Below are positions 1 to 6,559 of a stretch of 15,882 bases of DNA, in pieces. How positions within the stretch are numbered: the first letter of the stretch is position 1; the number at the start of each line of letters is the position of its first letter. Source of the stretch: JAICLL01 sp035252155 (GTDB taxonomy: Bacteria > Planctomycetota > Planctomycetia > Pirellulales > JAICIG01); NCBI GenBank assembly GCA_035252155.1, contig DATFDL010000357.1, forward strand, positions 1 to 15,882, read 5' to 3'. The position numbers and the translations under genes were made by a program. The notes beneath the pieces were generated by a model. It had not been told where the DNA came from, made no database searches, and saw only the letters and a program-made list of their open reading frames with translations.

Positions 1-858
1 GTGATCCATGAAAAGTTCGGCAATTTCATTCTGCTCGGGACCATTTTGTTGGATGCTGAGGTTTCCGAGCCTGGCCAGCCGATCGACTACAACCCTTGCT
101 TGGAATGCAAACTGTGCGTGGCCGCATGTCCTGTGGGGGCCATCTCGTCTGAGGGAGATTTCAACTTCTTGGCTTGCTACACCCATAACTACCGGGAGTT
201 TATGGGCGGCTTCACTGATTGGGTCGAGCAGGTCGCCGACAGCAGCAGCGCCCGCGACTACCGCCGTCGAGTCAGTGATGCGGAGTCGGTTTCGATGTGG
301 CAGGGCCTGTCGTTCGGGGCGAACTACAAAGCCGCGTACTGTCTGGCGGTCTGCCCGGCCGGAGAAGATGTTATTGGGCCGTTTCTCGCCGACCGGAAGA
401 CACATCTCAAGGAAGTCGTGCGGCCGCTTCAAGAGAAGGAAGAGACGACTTACGTCACCAGAAATTCCGACGCTGAAGATCATGTCGCGAAACGGTTCCC
501 CCACAAAAAAATCAAGCATGTCGGGAACAGCCTGCGGCCGAGCACCATTGCGGGCTTCCTGAACGGAATGCGAAACGTGTTCCAGCCGGGCAAGTCGGCG
601 GGATTGAACGCCACCTTCCACTTCACCTTCACCGGCCATGAACAGCGGCAGGCAACTGTCGTGATCAAGGACCAAAAGCTCAGCGTGAAAGAGGGGCATG
701 TCGGCCAGCCCGATCTGCATGTGACCGCGGACTCGCAGACGTGGATCGGCTTTCTGAGGAAGGAAAAAAACGTGGTGTGGGCACTGCTGCGGCGAAAGAT
801 TCGGCTCGATGGCCCGCTCAAGCTGCTGGTGGCGTTCGGAAGGTGCTTTCCCCAGTAA
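1..858 (+). CDS. 4Fe-4S ferredoxin-like (QueG-like) protein fused to a C-terminal SCP2 domain, 5' partial
   Basis: The reading frame is open from the first base (GTG) and homologues of this type normally have more residues before this point, so I treat it as 5' truncated by the window edge; the stop is TAA at 856-858. Residues 33-43 carry a classical iron-sulfur motif, C33-x2-C36-x2-C39-x3-C43-P. Further cysteines at 59, 114 and 118 (the last in a C-x3-C-P context) probably serve a second cluster, as in the double-cluster domain of epoxyqueuosine reductase-like proteins. The last ~100 residues, with PDLHVTADSQTW and a final IRLDGPLKLL segment, resemble an SCP2 sterol/lipid-carrier domain. A redox role with a bound lipid or hydrophobic ligand is inference; the substrate is unknown. 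The usual CxxC ahead of C114 is not visible, so the second cluster may be atypical. No functional partner is adjacent. Confidence 0.75.
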   Translation: MIHEKFGNFILLGTILLDAEVSEPGQPIDYNPCLECKLCVAACPVGAISSEGDFNFLACYTHNYREFMGGFTDWVEQVADSSSARDYRRRVSDAESVSMWQGLSFGANYKAAYCLAVCPAGEDVIGPFLADRKTHLKEVVRPLQEKEETTYVTRNSDAEDHVAKRFPHKKIKHVGNSLRPSTIAGFLNGMRNVFQPGKSAGLNATFHFTFTGHEQRQATVVIKDQKLSVKEGHVGQPDLHVTADSQTWIGFLRKEKNVVWALLRRKIRLDGPLKLLVAFGRCFPQ

Positions 859-1197
859 CGGATTTTCACACCATCGAGGAGAGCCCAAATGTCGAAACCG
901 AAGAAGGTTCTTTCCTTTTGACAGAACACGGGAGAGAGAAACACATCATGAAGGCCTTCATCGTCGCTCGCTATGGAAAGAACGATTGCGTCCGCTTTGG
1001 TGAAATGCCAGAGCCGGAACTGCGGGACGCGGACCTTGGTATTCCACGGCCATTCGTCGGTGATCGGCTCTTGTCTGAGAAGCGCTCGGATTTCATTTTC
1101 GCTGAGAAGCATCGTCGCCCTAGCAGTCGAGGGAGGTTGCCAAAGCGGGGATGCTCGAAGATGACGCGCGCTGTGTCGCCATCGGCTTCATCACTCC
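859..1197. other. Gene-poor stretch with gene debris
   Basis: This stretch lies between the SCP2 fusion gene and the convergent DUF1801 gene. It holds a 29-codon alcohol dehydrogenase 5' end (listed separately). A 10-codon frame starting at 889 (MSKPKKVLSF, stop at 919) is preceded by GGAG but is too short to call. On the minus strand, codons from 1112 leftward read MLLSENEIRALLRQEPITDE and then run antisense through the dehydrogenase remnant; I do not recognise it and it may be another fragment joined near 1035. I see no RNA gene or clear terminator. Confidence 0.5.
948..1034 (+). pseudogene. N-terminal remnant of a zinc-type alcohol dehydrogenase / quinone oxidoreductase (MDR family)
   Basis: A GGGAGAG ribosome-binding site precedes ATG 948, and the frame reads MKAFIVARYGKNDCVRFGEM followed by PEPELRDAD. 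This is the typical first beta-hairpin of medium-chain dehydrogenase/reductase proteins, which normally run to about 310-340 residues. After about codon 29, similarity stops abruptly. The frame continues to 1262 with residues that do not look like a GroES-like or Rossmann domain, and it runs antisense into the DUF1801 gene. I infer a deletion or recombination that removed the rest of the gene, with a junction near 1035. The start and ribosome-binding site are intact, so a short useless peptide could still be made. Confidence 0.6.
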
Positions 1198-1509
1198 TTA
1201 ACTCACCGCTTTCTTCACCAGCGCGGCGATTTTGGTCCCTTCGGCGGCGGTCAATGCCGTGAGCGCGAAGGCGACGGGCCACATGCCACCTTCGTCGAGC
1301 TTCGCCTCGTGCTGGAAACCGAACGTCGCGTACCGCGTCTTGAACTTCGCCACGCTCTGAAAGAAGCAGACGACCTTGCCGTTTTTGGCATAGGCGGGCA
1401 TGCCATACCAGAGTCTCGGCGCGAGGGCCGGCGCGTGGGCTTTGATGATGGCATGCAGTCGCTCGCCCATCGCCCGATCCGGTTGGGGCCATCCGCGGCA
1501 TCTGGCCAA
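1198..1509 (-). CDS. DUF1801 (YdhG-like) protein, N-terminally eroded, possibly a pseudogene
   Basis: The frame runs from TTG at 1509 to TAA at 1198 (103 residues). From about residue 9 it matches the DUF1801 pattern closely: PDRAMGERLHAIIKAHAPAL, then LWYGMPAYAKNGKVVCFFQS, an F-x-T-RYATFGF stretch, and an LTAAEGTKIAALVKKAVS tail. Members of this subgroup usually have about 40-50 more residues in front. The first eight codons look frame-damaged: allowing small indels, the bases upstream of CCCCAACCGGAT would read LAKIAAMP, the expected lead-in. No ribosome-binding site precedes the TTG, and a stop (TAG at 1537-1539) lies in frame just upstream. Function is unknown beyond the fold; some relatives are called iron-chaperone-like. 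It follows another DUF1801 gene by 27 bp on the same strand, so it could be a decaying tandem paralogue still co-transcribed. Confidence 0.6.
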   Translation of the reverse strand: MARCRGWPQPDRAMGERLHAIIKAHAPALAPRLWYGMPAYAKNGKVVCFFQSVAKFKTRYATFGFQHEAKLDEGGMWPVAFALTALTAAEGTKIAALVKKAVS

Positions 1510-1536
1510 GGAGAGCGCTGATGCAGACCAGTCACG

Positions 1537-2067
1537 CTATGGCATCCAGCCGGGCAGGGCGGCGGCCTGCCGGATCCAGTTGGCCAGTTGTGCCTCGTCG
1601 AGCCGGTCGTCTTCATAAATATCGAGGTAGCGCACTTCCGGTTGCTTCGACTCGCCGGGTGGCGGCGGACGCAACGACGTGCCGCGGAAGAAAGCCAATT
1701 TGACGTACTTCGTGAAGCAATGGAAGTTGAGGAACCAGCCCTGGCCCTCGACGCCATAAAAGGGCGAGTTCCACTTCACGGCCTTGCGAACGTTGGGCAC
1801 GTTGCGCACGATGAGCGCGTCGAGGCGGCGCCCGACTTCGCTTTTCCAGCCCGGCATGGCCGCAATGTCGGCCCGCACTGGGGCGTCGCCGTCGGCCTTC
1901 GCGATCTGCGGGTTGCCGCCTGCGAGGAGCACCGGCTTCGCGGCCGTACGCCCCTTGCTTCTTGTGGTGGTGGCTTGGGATGACATGGCGACCGCCTTGC
2001 GCGGTTTGGCCGCCTTCGCAGCGCCCCGCTTCGTGGTGGTCTTGGCGGCTCCGGCACTTTTACTCAT
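1537..2067 (-). CDS. DUF1801 domain protein with lysine/alanine-rich N-terminal tail
   Basis: I start it at ATG 2067 (MSKSAGAAKTTTKRGAAKAA; 176 residues), because the long frame otherwise opens with a TTG at 2142; an ATG at 2106 is the alternative. The first ~55 residues are rich in Lys, Ala, Arg and Thr, like a disordered nucleic-acid-contacting tail. From about residue 58 it is a DUF1801 domain: ADIAAMPGWKSEVGRRLDAL, VPNVRKAVKWNSPFYGVEGQ, FTKYVKLAFFRGTSLRPPPP, then YLDIYEDDRLDEAQLANWIR and a final LPGWMP. The family has a small alpha/beta fold found in YdhG/YjbR-type proteins, and its biochemical role is unestablished. The truncated paralogue follows 27 bp downstream, and the unrelated gene at 2254 is divergent with 186 bp between. 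Confidence 0.8.
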   Translation of the reverse strand: MSKSAGAAKTTTKRGAAKAAKPRKAVAMSSQATTTRSKGRTAAKPVLLAGGNPQIAKADGDAPVRADIAAMPGWKSEVGRRLDALIVRNVPNVRKAVKWNSPFYGVEGQGWFLNFHCFTKYVKLAFFRGTSLRPPPPGESKQPEVRYLDIYEDDRLDEAQLANWIRQAAALPGWMP

Positions 2068-2253
2068 TTTTTCATTCCCGTTCGTTAGCTGCTCATTCCG
2101 CTTCATGCCCGCCAGTCTGCCTCGCGAAAATTGCTCCGTCAATTCGTGGGTTGTAAATTCATCGAAACATTGGGGAGCTCGGCGATTTGACGCACCGCGG
2201 TCGGCCGCTTATCTTCAGCCTCCATCGTTAGCGAACCACGAGTTAATCCTCGC

Positions 2254-2685
2254 ATGCGCACGAACGTCACATTCCGGCACCCGACCGAATTTGTGCCGTT
2301 CTCCGACGATGAGGGCATTCTCGCCGTGAGCGGTGCACAATGGTTCGCCTCCCTTTTACAACGAGTTCCGGGCCTGCAGGTGAACGAGGATCTATGCCAA
2401 GAAGACTGGGGCGTCGTTTTCTTTGCTCAACGTAATCGGAATAAATTCTGGATCGGCCTGAGTGCGTGGGACGTCGACGGCGCTTGGAACGCGCACGTTC
2501 ACCACGGTTCATTCGCGTGGTCCCAATGGTTCAGCTCGTCCGGGAAGAACGAGTTGGGGCGATTGCTCGCCGATCTCCACAAGGTGCTGGCCAGCGAGAC
2601 GGCGATTTCCCAGATCGCATGGCATGAAGAGAGCGAAATGAAAACGCCACACCCTGTTGGTTTTCCCACGCCGGTTGAGGAATAG
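2254..2685 (+). CDS. Conserved protein of unknown function (143 aa)
   Basis: ATG 2254 to TAG 2685 encodes MRTNVTFRHPTEFVPFSDDE and onwards. It is a compact, soluble, aromatic-rich protein with no signal peptide or membrane segment. Distinct stretches are AVSGAQWFASLLQRVPGLQV, CQEDWGVVFFAQRNRNKFWI, an HVHHGSFAW segment and a Trp-rich middle; the C-terminus is polar and ends in PTPVEE. I cannot place it in a named family with confidence. The pattern of an acidic CQEDWG loop followed by a K-FWIGLS strand resembles small orphan proteins sometimes found as immunity or stress proteins, but that is only an impression. No good ribosome-binding site precedes the ATG. It sits alone between the divergent DUF1801 gene and the YCII gene, with a 200-bp gap downstream. 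Confidence 0.65.
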   Translation: MRTNVTFRHPTEFVPFSDDEGILAVSGAQWFASLLQRVPGLQVNEDLCQEDWGVVFFAQRNRNKFWIGLSAWDVDGAWNAHVHHGSFAWSQWFSSSGKNELGRLLADLHKVLASETAISQIAWHEESEMKTPHPVGFPTPVEE

Positions 2686-2830
2686 CAGGGCGCGGCCGAC
2701 CGGCCACGTGAACGACCGCAGCTCTTCCGGCACCCGTCGCCGAGGGCGATTATGGATGCCTCGGGCGAGGCGAAAAATAACCTGCTCCCAGTGTCCGAAG
2801 GGCCGGTGCTTGTTCGTTGTATTGGCAGAA

Positions 2831-2851
2831 GGCGGAGGACGGGCCTCCGCC
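2831..2851 (+). terminator. GC-rich hairpin between the unknown gene and the YCII gene
   Basis: GGCGGAGG at 2831-2838 and CCTCCGCC at 2844-2851 form a perfect 8-bp stem around a 5-nt loop (ACGGG). There is no T-run after it. It lies 146 bp past the stop of the upstream gene and 34 bp before the YCII start, so it could be a factor-assisted terminator of the former or a structure in the leader of the latter. The rest of 2686-2885 shows nothing I recognise. Confidence 0.35.
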
Positions 2852-2885
2852 AACACGAAGCGATACCGTTTGGAGAAAGTGTGTC

Positions 2886-3212
2886 ATGGCGAAGTTTTTG
2901 TTCATCTATCGCGAATCGACCGAAAAAAAGGCGAAGCCGTCGCCTGAGGAAATGCAGGCTTTGCAGGGCCAATGGTACGGCTGGATGCAAAAGTTCAATT
3001 CGGCCATCATGCCCGGTGGCGACGGTCTGAAGCACTCGGGCCGGGTTCTGAAGGCTGGCCTCGTGACCGACGGCCCCTACGTGGAAGCCAAGGAGATCAT
3101 CGTCAGCTTTGCGATCATCCAGGCCGACAACTACGACGACGCCGTGGCCATCGCCCGCGAGTGCCCGCCCGGACATACGCTCGAGATCCGAGAATTTGCC
3201 GGCTACGCATGA
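2886..3212 (+). CDS. YCII-related (DGPF) domain protein
   Basis: ATG 2886 has GGAG about 9 nt upstream and the frame ends at TGA 3210-3212 (108 residues). It reads MAKFLFIYRESTEKKAKPSP, then LQGQWYGWMQKFNSAIMPGG, a TDGPYVEAKEIIVSFAII segment and finally CPPGHTLEIREF. The D-G-P-Y motif (DGPF in most members) and the alternating ferredoxin-like alpha/beta pattern identify the YCII/DGPF family. In many genomes these small proteins sit directly upstream of ECF42-type sigma factors, exactly as here, where TGA overlaps the sigma start as ATGA. The biochemical role of DGPF proteins is not settled; they are regarded as the main co-occurring partners or targets of ECF42 factors. Translational coupling with the sigma gene is inferred from the overlap. 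Confidence 0.9.
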   Translation: MAKFLFIYRESTEKKAKPSPEEMQALQGQWYGWMQKFNSAIMPGGDGLKHSGRVLKAGLVTDGPYVEAKEIIVSFAIIQADNYDDAVAIARECPPGHTLEIREFAGYA

Positions 3213-3268
3213 GCGAAACGCACATGAGCCAATGCCGCATGAGTGACTACCGCACGAGCGAACCGGGC
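3209..3268 (+). repeat. 15-bp in-frame tandem repeat at the ECF42 start
   Basis: Four consecutive 15-nt units begin at 3209, 3224, 3239 and 3254: ATGAGCGAAACGCAC, ATGAGCCAATGCCGC, ATGAGTGACTACCGC and ACGAGCGAACCGGGC. They encode MSETH, MSQCR, MSDYR and TSEPG. The first three each offer an in-frame ATG, so the true start of the sigma factor cannot be fixed from sequence alone. Confidence 0.7.
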
Positions 3269-4513
3269 GAACTGGTGGAGCACTTTTTTCGCCACGAGTT
3301 CGGCCGGTTGGTGGCCGTGCTGACCCGGTCGCTCGGCGTGCGGCGGCTCGATCTGGCGGAGGACGTCGTGCAAGCCGCCCTCATGCGGGCGATGCAAACC
3401 TGGTCACGCCGCGGCGTGCCCGAAGACCCGGCCGGCTGGCTTTACCGCACTGCCCGTAACCTGGCGATCGACGCGCTACGGCGCGAGCGAACCCACGCCC
3501 AGGCCCTGCCGCGGCTGGCCGAAGACGGCGAGCGTGATTCGTCGCCACGCGAAGCGCATTTTGCCGATGAGATCGGCGACGAACCGCTCCGCCTGCTCTT
3601 CGTCTGCTGCCACGAAGCGGTGCCGGCCGAATCGAGAGTCGCGTTGGCGCTGCGGACGCTCTGCGGTTTCAGCACGGCGGAGATCGCCCGTGCGTTGCTC
3701 ACCACCGAGGTCAACGTGCAGAAACGGATTACACGGGCACGCGGCCGGCTGCGCGAGTTGGATGTCGATTTTGACACACCGGCCGCGGCCCAGCTTGGCG
3801 CTCGGCTGGATGCGGTGCTGGCAGTCATTTATCTGCTGTTCAGTCAAGGCTGTCACGCCACCCATGCCGACGTGCCGATCCGCCGCGACCTGTGCGATGA
3901 GGCCCGCCGGCTGGCGCGGATGCTCGCCACCCATCCGGCCGGCGACGTTCCGGCCGTGCATGCCTTGCTTGCCCTGATGTGCTTCCACGCCGCCCGTTTC
4001 GACGCGCGGGTGGCGCCCGGCGGCGCCATCGTGCTGCTCGAAGAACAGGATCGCTCCGCTTGGAACTGGAGCGACGTGCAGGAAGGCATGGCGTGGCTCG
4101 CCCGGTCGGCCACCGGCGACGAGCTGACGCGCTATCATCTGGAAGCCGGCATCGCCTGGGAGCACTGCCGCGCGGAGACTTTCGCCGATACCGATTGGCG
4201 CCGGATCGCCGAATTATACGACACGCTCGATGGCATCGCGCCGTCGCCGCTGCACGCGCTCAACCGCGCGGTCGCAGAGGCTTACCTACATGGCCCGCAA
4301 GCCGGACTCGACCGCCTGGCCGCCGTTGCGACGGAAAATGTTCCCGCCCGTTATCCGGCCTGGCACGCGGTGATCGGCGAGCTCCATTTCCGACTTGGCC
4401 GACACTGTGCCGCTGAGCACGCCTGGCGGGAAGCCTTGCGCTTAACCACGGCTCGCGCCGATCAGGCGTTTTTGCATCGCCGGCTGGCTGTTTGCCGGCC
4501 CGAGGGAAGCTAG
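3209..4513 (+). CDS. ECF42-type RNA polymerase sigma factor with DUF6596/TPR-like C-terminal extension
   Basis: The frame from ATG 3209 gives 434 residues; ATGs at 3224 and 3239 are equally possible starts because the first codons are a 15-bp tandem repeat. Sigma region 2 spans roughly residues 20-90 (RRLDLAEDVVQAALMRAMQT, then WLYRTARNLAIDALRRER). Sigma region 4 spans roughly 125-185 (VALALRTLCGFSTAEIARAL and a TEVNVQKRITRARGRLRE helix). The remaining ~240 residues contain AVIYLLFSQGCHATHADVPI, ALLALMCFHAARFDAR, a VLLEEQDRSAWNW segment and TPR-like helices (ALNRAVAEAYLHGPQAGLDR). That C-terminal domain defines ECF42; in studied members it is needed for activity and replaces an anti-sigma factor. 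The overlap with the DGPF gene fits the conserved ECF42 arrangement. Target promoters are not evident here. Confidence 0.93.
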   Translation: MSETHMSQCRMSDYRTSEPGELVEHFFRHEFGRLVAVLTRSLGVRRLDLAEDVVQAALMRAMQTWSRRGVPEDPAGWLYRTARNLAIDALRRERTHAQALPRLAEDGERDSSPREAHFADEIGDEPLRLLFVCCHEAVPAESRVALALRTLCGFSTAEIARALLTTEVNVQKRITRARGRLRELDVDFDTPAAAQLGARLDAVLAVIYLLFSQGCHATHADVPIRRDLCDEARRLARMLATHPAGDVPAVHALLALMCFHAARFDARVAPGGAIVLLEEQDRSAWNWSDVQEGMAWLARSATGDELTRYHLEAGIAWEHCRAETFADTDWRRIAELYDTLDGIAPSPLHALNRAVAEAYLHGPQAGLDRLAAVATENVPARYPAWHAVIGELHFRLGRHCAAEHAWREALRLTTARADQAFLHRRLAVCRPEGS

Positions 4514-4739
4514 GTCGAACAGAGATGCGGAGGCGACTCCGTTCATGTGAAATAAAACGGTATCCGGGTTTCCAGTGGCCGACTCTGCGCCTGCTGAGGT
4601 CTTTTAAGACGTCAGCGGACGAAAACCAGAACGTGCAAACCAGGTCTTCGGCCTTGGATTTTTTGAGGCATAGCTCGGGCGTTCAATGGGCGAAGAGACT
4701 GTCGCGAATGATGGATTCCCGCGTCAGTCTAAAATGGGC
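4514..4739. other. Intergenic region between convergent genes, with two hairpins
   Basis: This 226-bp region separates the end of the ECF42 gene from the end of the leftward VOC gene. A short hairpin lies at 4528-4541 (CGGAG, loop GCGA, CTCCG). A longer one lies at about 4591-4617, where CTGCTGAGGTCTT faces AAGACGTCAGCGG with one mismatch and one wobble. Neither has a T-run, but either could help end transcription from both sides. No coding signal is convincing. Confidence 0.35.
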
Positions 4740-5126
4740 CTACGGAGTGTGGCCCGGCGTGTTGAGATTTCTGTAAAACGTCAAGGCATTGCGGTCGAGA
4801 TCGTACGGGGCGAACTCGCGCGTTTCCCAAGCCGTATCTGCAAGCCGCGTTCGTTCGTAGAACACGCCCTTGTTCTTGTATTCCTCGTAGAGCGCATCCG
4901 GGTCGTCGACGACAAACCGCAGTCCGGTGGTTGTCATTTCATGCGCGTACTGAAATTGCATATGCAGTTCGACTTGATCGCGTCGCAGGCCGACGTAGTT
5001 GGTCGGCACAGACCCATCACGGAACGCCAGTGTGAATCCGAGGCGATCCACATAAAAGCGAATCGCGTTTTCCAGATCGCGTGTGCCGAGAATCGGCTGG
5101 ACTTGAGCGAACGACGCGGTGTGCAT
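4740..5126 (-). CDS. VOC-superfamily (glyoxalase/bleomycin-resistance-like) protein
   Basis: I start at ATG 5126 (MHTASFAQVQPILGTRDLEN; 128 residues). The frame is open upstream to 5279, but those codons overlap the methyltransferase gene antisense-free on the same strand and look non-coding in this frame. The pattern is that of a single VOC module pair: PILGTRDLENAIRFYVDRLG, FTLAFRDGS, ELHMQFQYAHEM in the first half, LRFVVDDPDALYEEYKNKGV and EFAPYDLDRNALTFYRN in the second. The length fits the bleomycin-resistance/dioxygenase-like branch. Such proteins bind small molecules or perform metal-assisted chemistry; the ligand cannot be told from sequence. It lies 31 bp downstream of the TylF-like gene on the same strand, so they may share a transcript. 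No strong ribosome-binding site is visible. Confidence 0.82.
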   Translation of the reverse strand: MHTASFAQVQPILGTRDLENAIRFYVDRLGFTLAFRDGSVPTNYVGLRRDQVELHMQFQYAHEMTTTGLRFVVDDPDALYEEYKNKGVFYERTRLADTAWETREFAPYDLDRNALTFYRNLNTPGHTP

Positions 5127-5157
5127 GAGAAAACTCGTAACATTAAACGACGGCCGC

Positions 5158-6222
5158 TTAATCCGCCGGTTCGGATAGAAAGCCGGCGTCGGTTTCCGCA
5201 TAGAGCACGTCGAAGTTGCGCCGTAATGACACCCGCCGAAGGCGCTGAAATCTCGCCATCGCCTCATTGATTGCCACATTGACGCCGCTGACGGTGGAGT
5301 CGTCGACGATGATCAAGCCGTTCGGTTCGAGCCTCGGCACGATCTCGTCGAGCGCTGCACGCGTGCCCGAGTACTGATCGGTGTCGACCAGGGCAAACGC
5401 GACGGAACCGGTTTGCTTCCACACGTCGGCAAATGTGTGCTGGACGAGGCCGGGAACCAGGCGAATCTCAGTGGAGAGGCCATGTGCCCGAATGTGGTTT
5501 TCCACGCGGCTGAAATTCGATTGCTCGAACAAGCCGGCTTGATAGATCGTCGTACCGTCCTGTTCGACCGGGCTGGGCATGCCTTCAAACGTGTCCATCG
5601 CGAAGATCGGCCGCTCGCGGCCTAACGCTTGCTGCAAGAGGGCCATCCAAATCGCCGTTCCGCCCAGGTAGCTGCCGCATTCGATCACGGCGCCCCGCAG
5701 CGGCGCCAGGTACGTCGCCAGCGAAATCGCCGCCAACTTATGAATGTTCAAGCAAGAAATAAACGCACCGGGCACGCAGCGCGCGGCGGTGGCTTGGTGC
5801 GCGTTGGCCAATCGCAGCAACCGAACGTGATGAAAAGCCGACCGGAGATCGCCGCCCTGCACAAGCCGCCGACAGCGTAAAGTCAGCTCGTGCTCGCGCT
5901 GGCCATCGACATCGGCGATGAAGGCTAGGTCGACCTTGCCCGTGACCAAACTGTCCAGTGGTTGGCTCGGATGGTAAATATCGTCCGGGCACCCCTCAAA
6001 AAAAACCTCGTTCGACTCGGGACCCGCGCAGTCGAGCAAAGCCTCGGTCAGCGCCAGCAATCTTAGCTCATATCCGACATAAGCCAGGTCGAGCGATCGC
6101 TTCGAGCGGACGTGCTTCAGCAGGTCCGTATAGGAGCGGGCCAGCAGCAAAACGTCCAGCGCGTCAGCCTGGCTCCGTTGGATGTCGTTGAATGCCGACA
6201 GATTCTCAAGAGTTGAGCTCAT
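5158..6222 (-). CDS. TylF/MycF-like SAM-dependent methyltransferase with N-terminal extension
   Basis: ATG 6222 has an excellent GGGAGG ribosome-binding site 6 nt upstream, so I reject the longer frame to 6399; the product is 354 residues ending at TAA 5158. The C-terminal ~200 residues match macrocin-O-methyltransferase (TylF) proteins. VIECGSYLGGTAIWMALLQQ (179-198) is the SAM-binding glycine-rich loop, AMDTFEGMPSP (208-218) is the acidic strand end, ALVDTDQYSGTRAALDEIVP (277-296) follows, and GLIIVDDSTVSG (302-313) ends in the paired aspartates that bind metal in this family. The first ~150 residues are helical, rich in Leu and Arg, and not part of the usual TylF domain; they could be a partner- or substrate-recognition region. 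The family methylates sugar hydroxyls of natural products, but no biosynthetic cluster surrounds it, so the acceptor is unknown. The VOC gene follows 31 bp downstream. Confidence 0.85.
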   Translation of the reverse strand: MSSTLENLSAFNDIQRSQADALDVLLLARSYTDLLKHVRSKRSLDLAYVGYELRLLALTEALLDCAGPESNEVFFEGCPDDIYHPSQPLDSLVTGKVDLAFIADVDGQREHELTLRCRRLVQGGDLRSAFHHVRLLRLANAHQATAARCVPGAFISCLNIHKLAAISLATYLAPLRGAVIECGSYLGGTAIWMALLQQALGRERPIFAMDTFEGMPSPVEQDGTTIYQAGLFEQSNFSRVENHIRAHGLSTEIRLVPGLVQHTFADVWKQTGSVAFALVDTDQYSGTRAALDEIVPRLEPNGLIIVDDSTVSGVNVAINEAMARFQRLRRVSLRRNFDVLYAETDAGFLSEPAD

Positions 6223-6559
6223 TGCCGCCTCCCTGCGCGAGCCAGGTGGTTCAGATCGATCGCCCGCCGACCACGGTCGAAGATCGGTCGGTCGGCGGGC
6301 GGAACTATTCGTAGCAGAAGTGGGCTGTGGCGTCAAAGTCGGTAACGTTGGGCGCGCTCCTGCCTGAGCGACCGGCGGCGCATTACTTGCCGCCGTCACG
6401 TAAGATGGTCGAAAACCGCCTGTCGGCTTCGGCGGTCTCGCGTCCCCACGATGTTAAAGGCAGGCCCATGATCGGCGAGGTGTCCTGGCAACTCCGCTGT
6501 CCAGCGGTGCGCACGATCGGCGAAGTGCTTGTAAATGCTTTGCGATAGGAGCAACAACG
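6223..6559. promoter_or_regulatory. Divergent intergenic region rich in inverted and direct repeats
   Basis: This 337-bp region must hold the promoters of the leftward methyltransferase and the rightward gene at 6560. A perfect 12-bp inverted repeat, CGCCCGCCGACC (6261-6272) and its complement (6290-6301), flanks a 17-nt loop. A second, CGGCGGC (6373-6379) with GCCGCCG (6389-6395), lies further on. CCGCTG-TC-CAGCGG (6494-6507) sits between two 16-nt direct repeats, CATGATCGGCGAGGTG (6467-6482) and CACGATCGGCGAAGTG (6512-6527), which look operator-like. A possible 28-codon minus-strand frame (6383-6469) is not convincing. I cannot assign -10 or -35 boxes. Confidence 0.45.

Noticed and set aside
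480..1112. 210-codon minus-strand frame beginning MLLSENEIRALL
   Set aside because: Most of it is antisense to the SCP2 domain and the dehydrogenase remnant. The first ~25 residues might be a fragment but I cannot identify them.
2068..2142. Upstream extension of the DUF1801 gene to TTG 2142
   Set aside because: It would need a TTG start without a ribosome-binding site, and the basic tail starting at ATG 2067 is a better beginning.
6223..6399. Longer methyltransferase start at 6399
   Set aside because: The GGGAGG site before ATG 6222 decides the start, and the extra residues are low-complexity Pro/Ala/Arg spanning the large inverted repeat.
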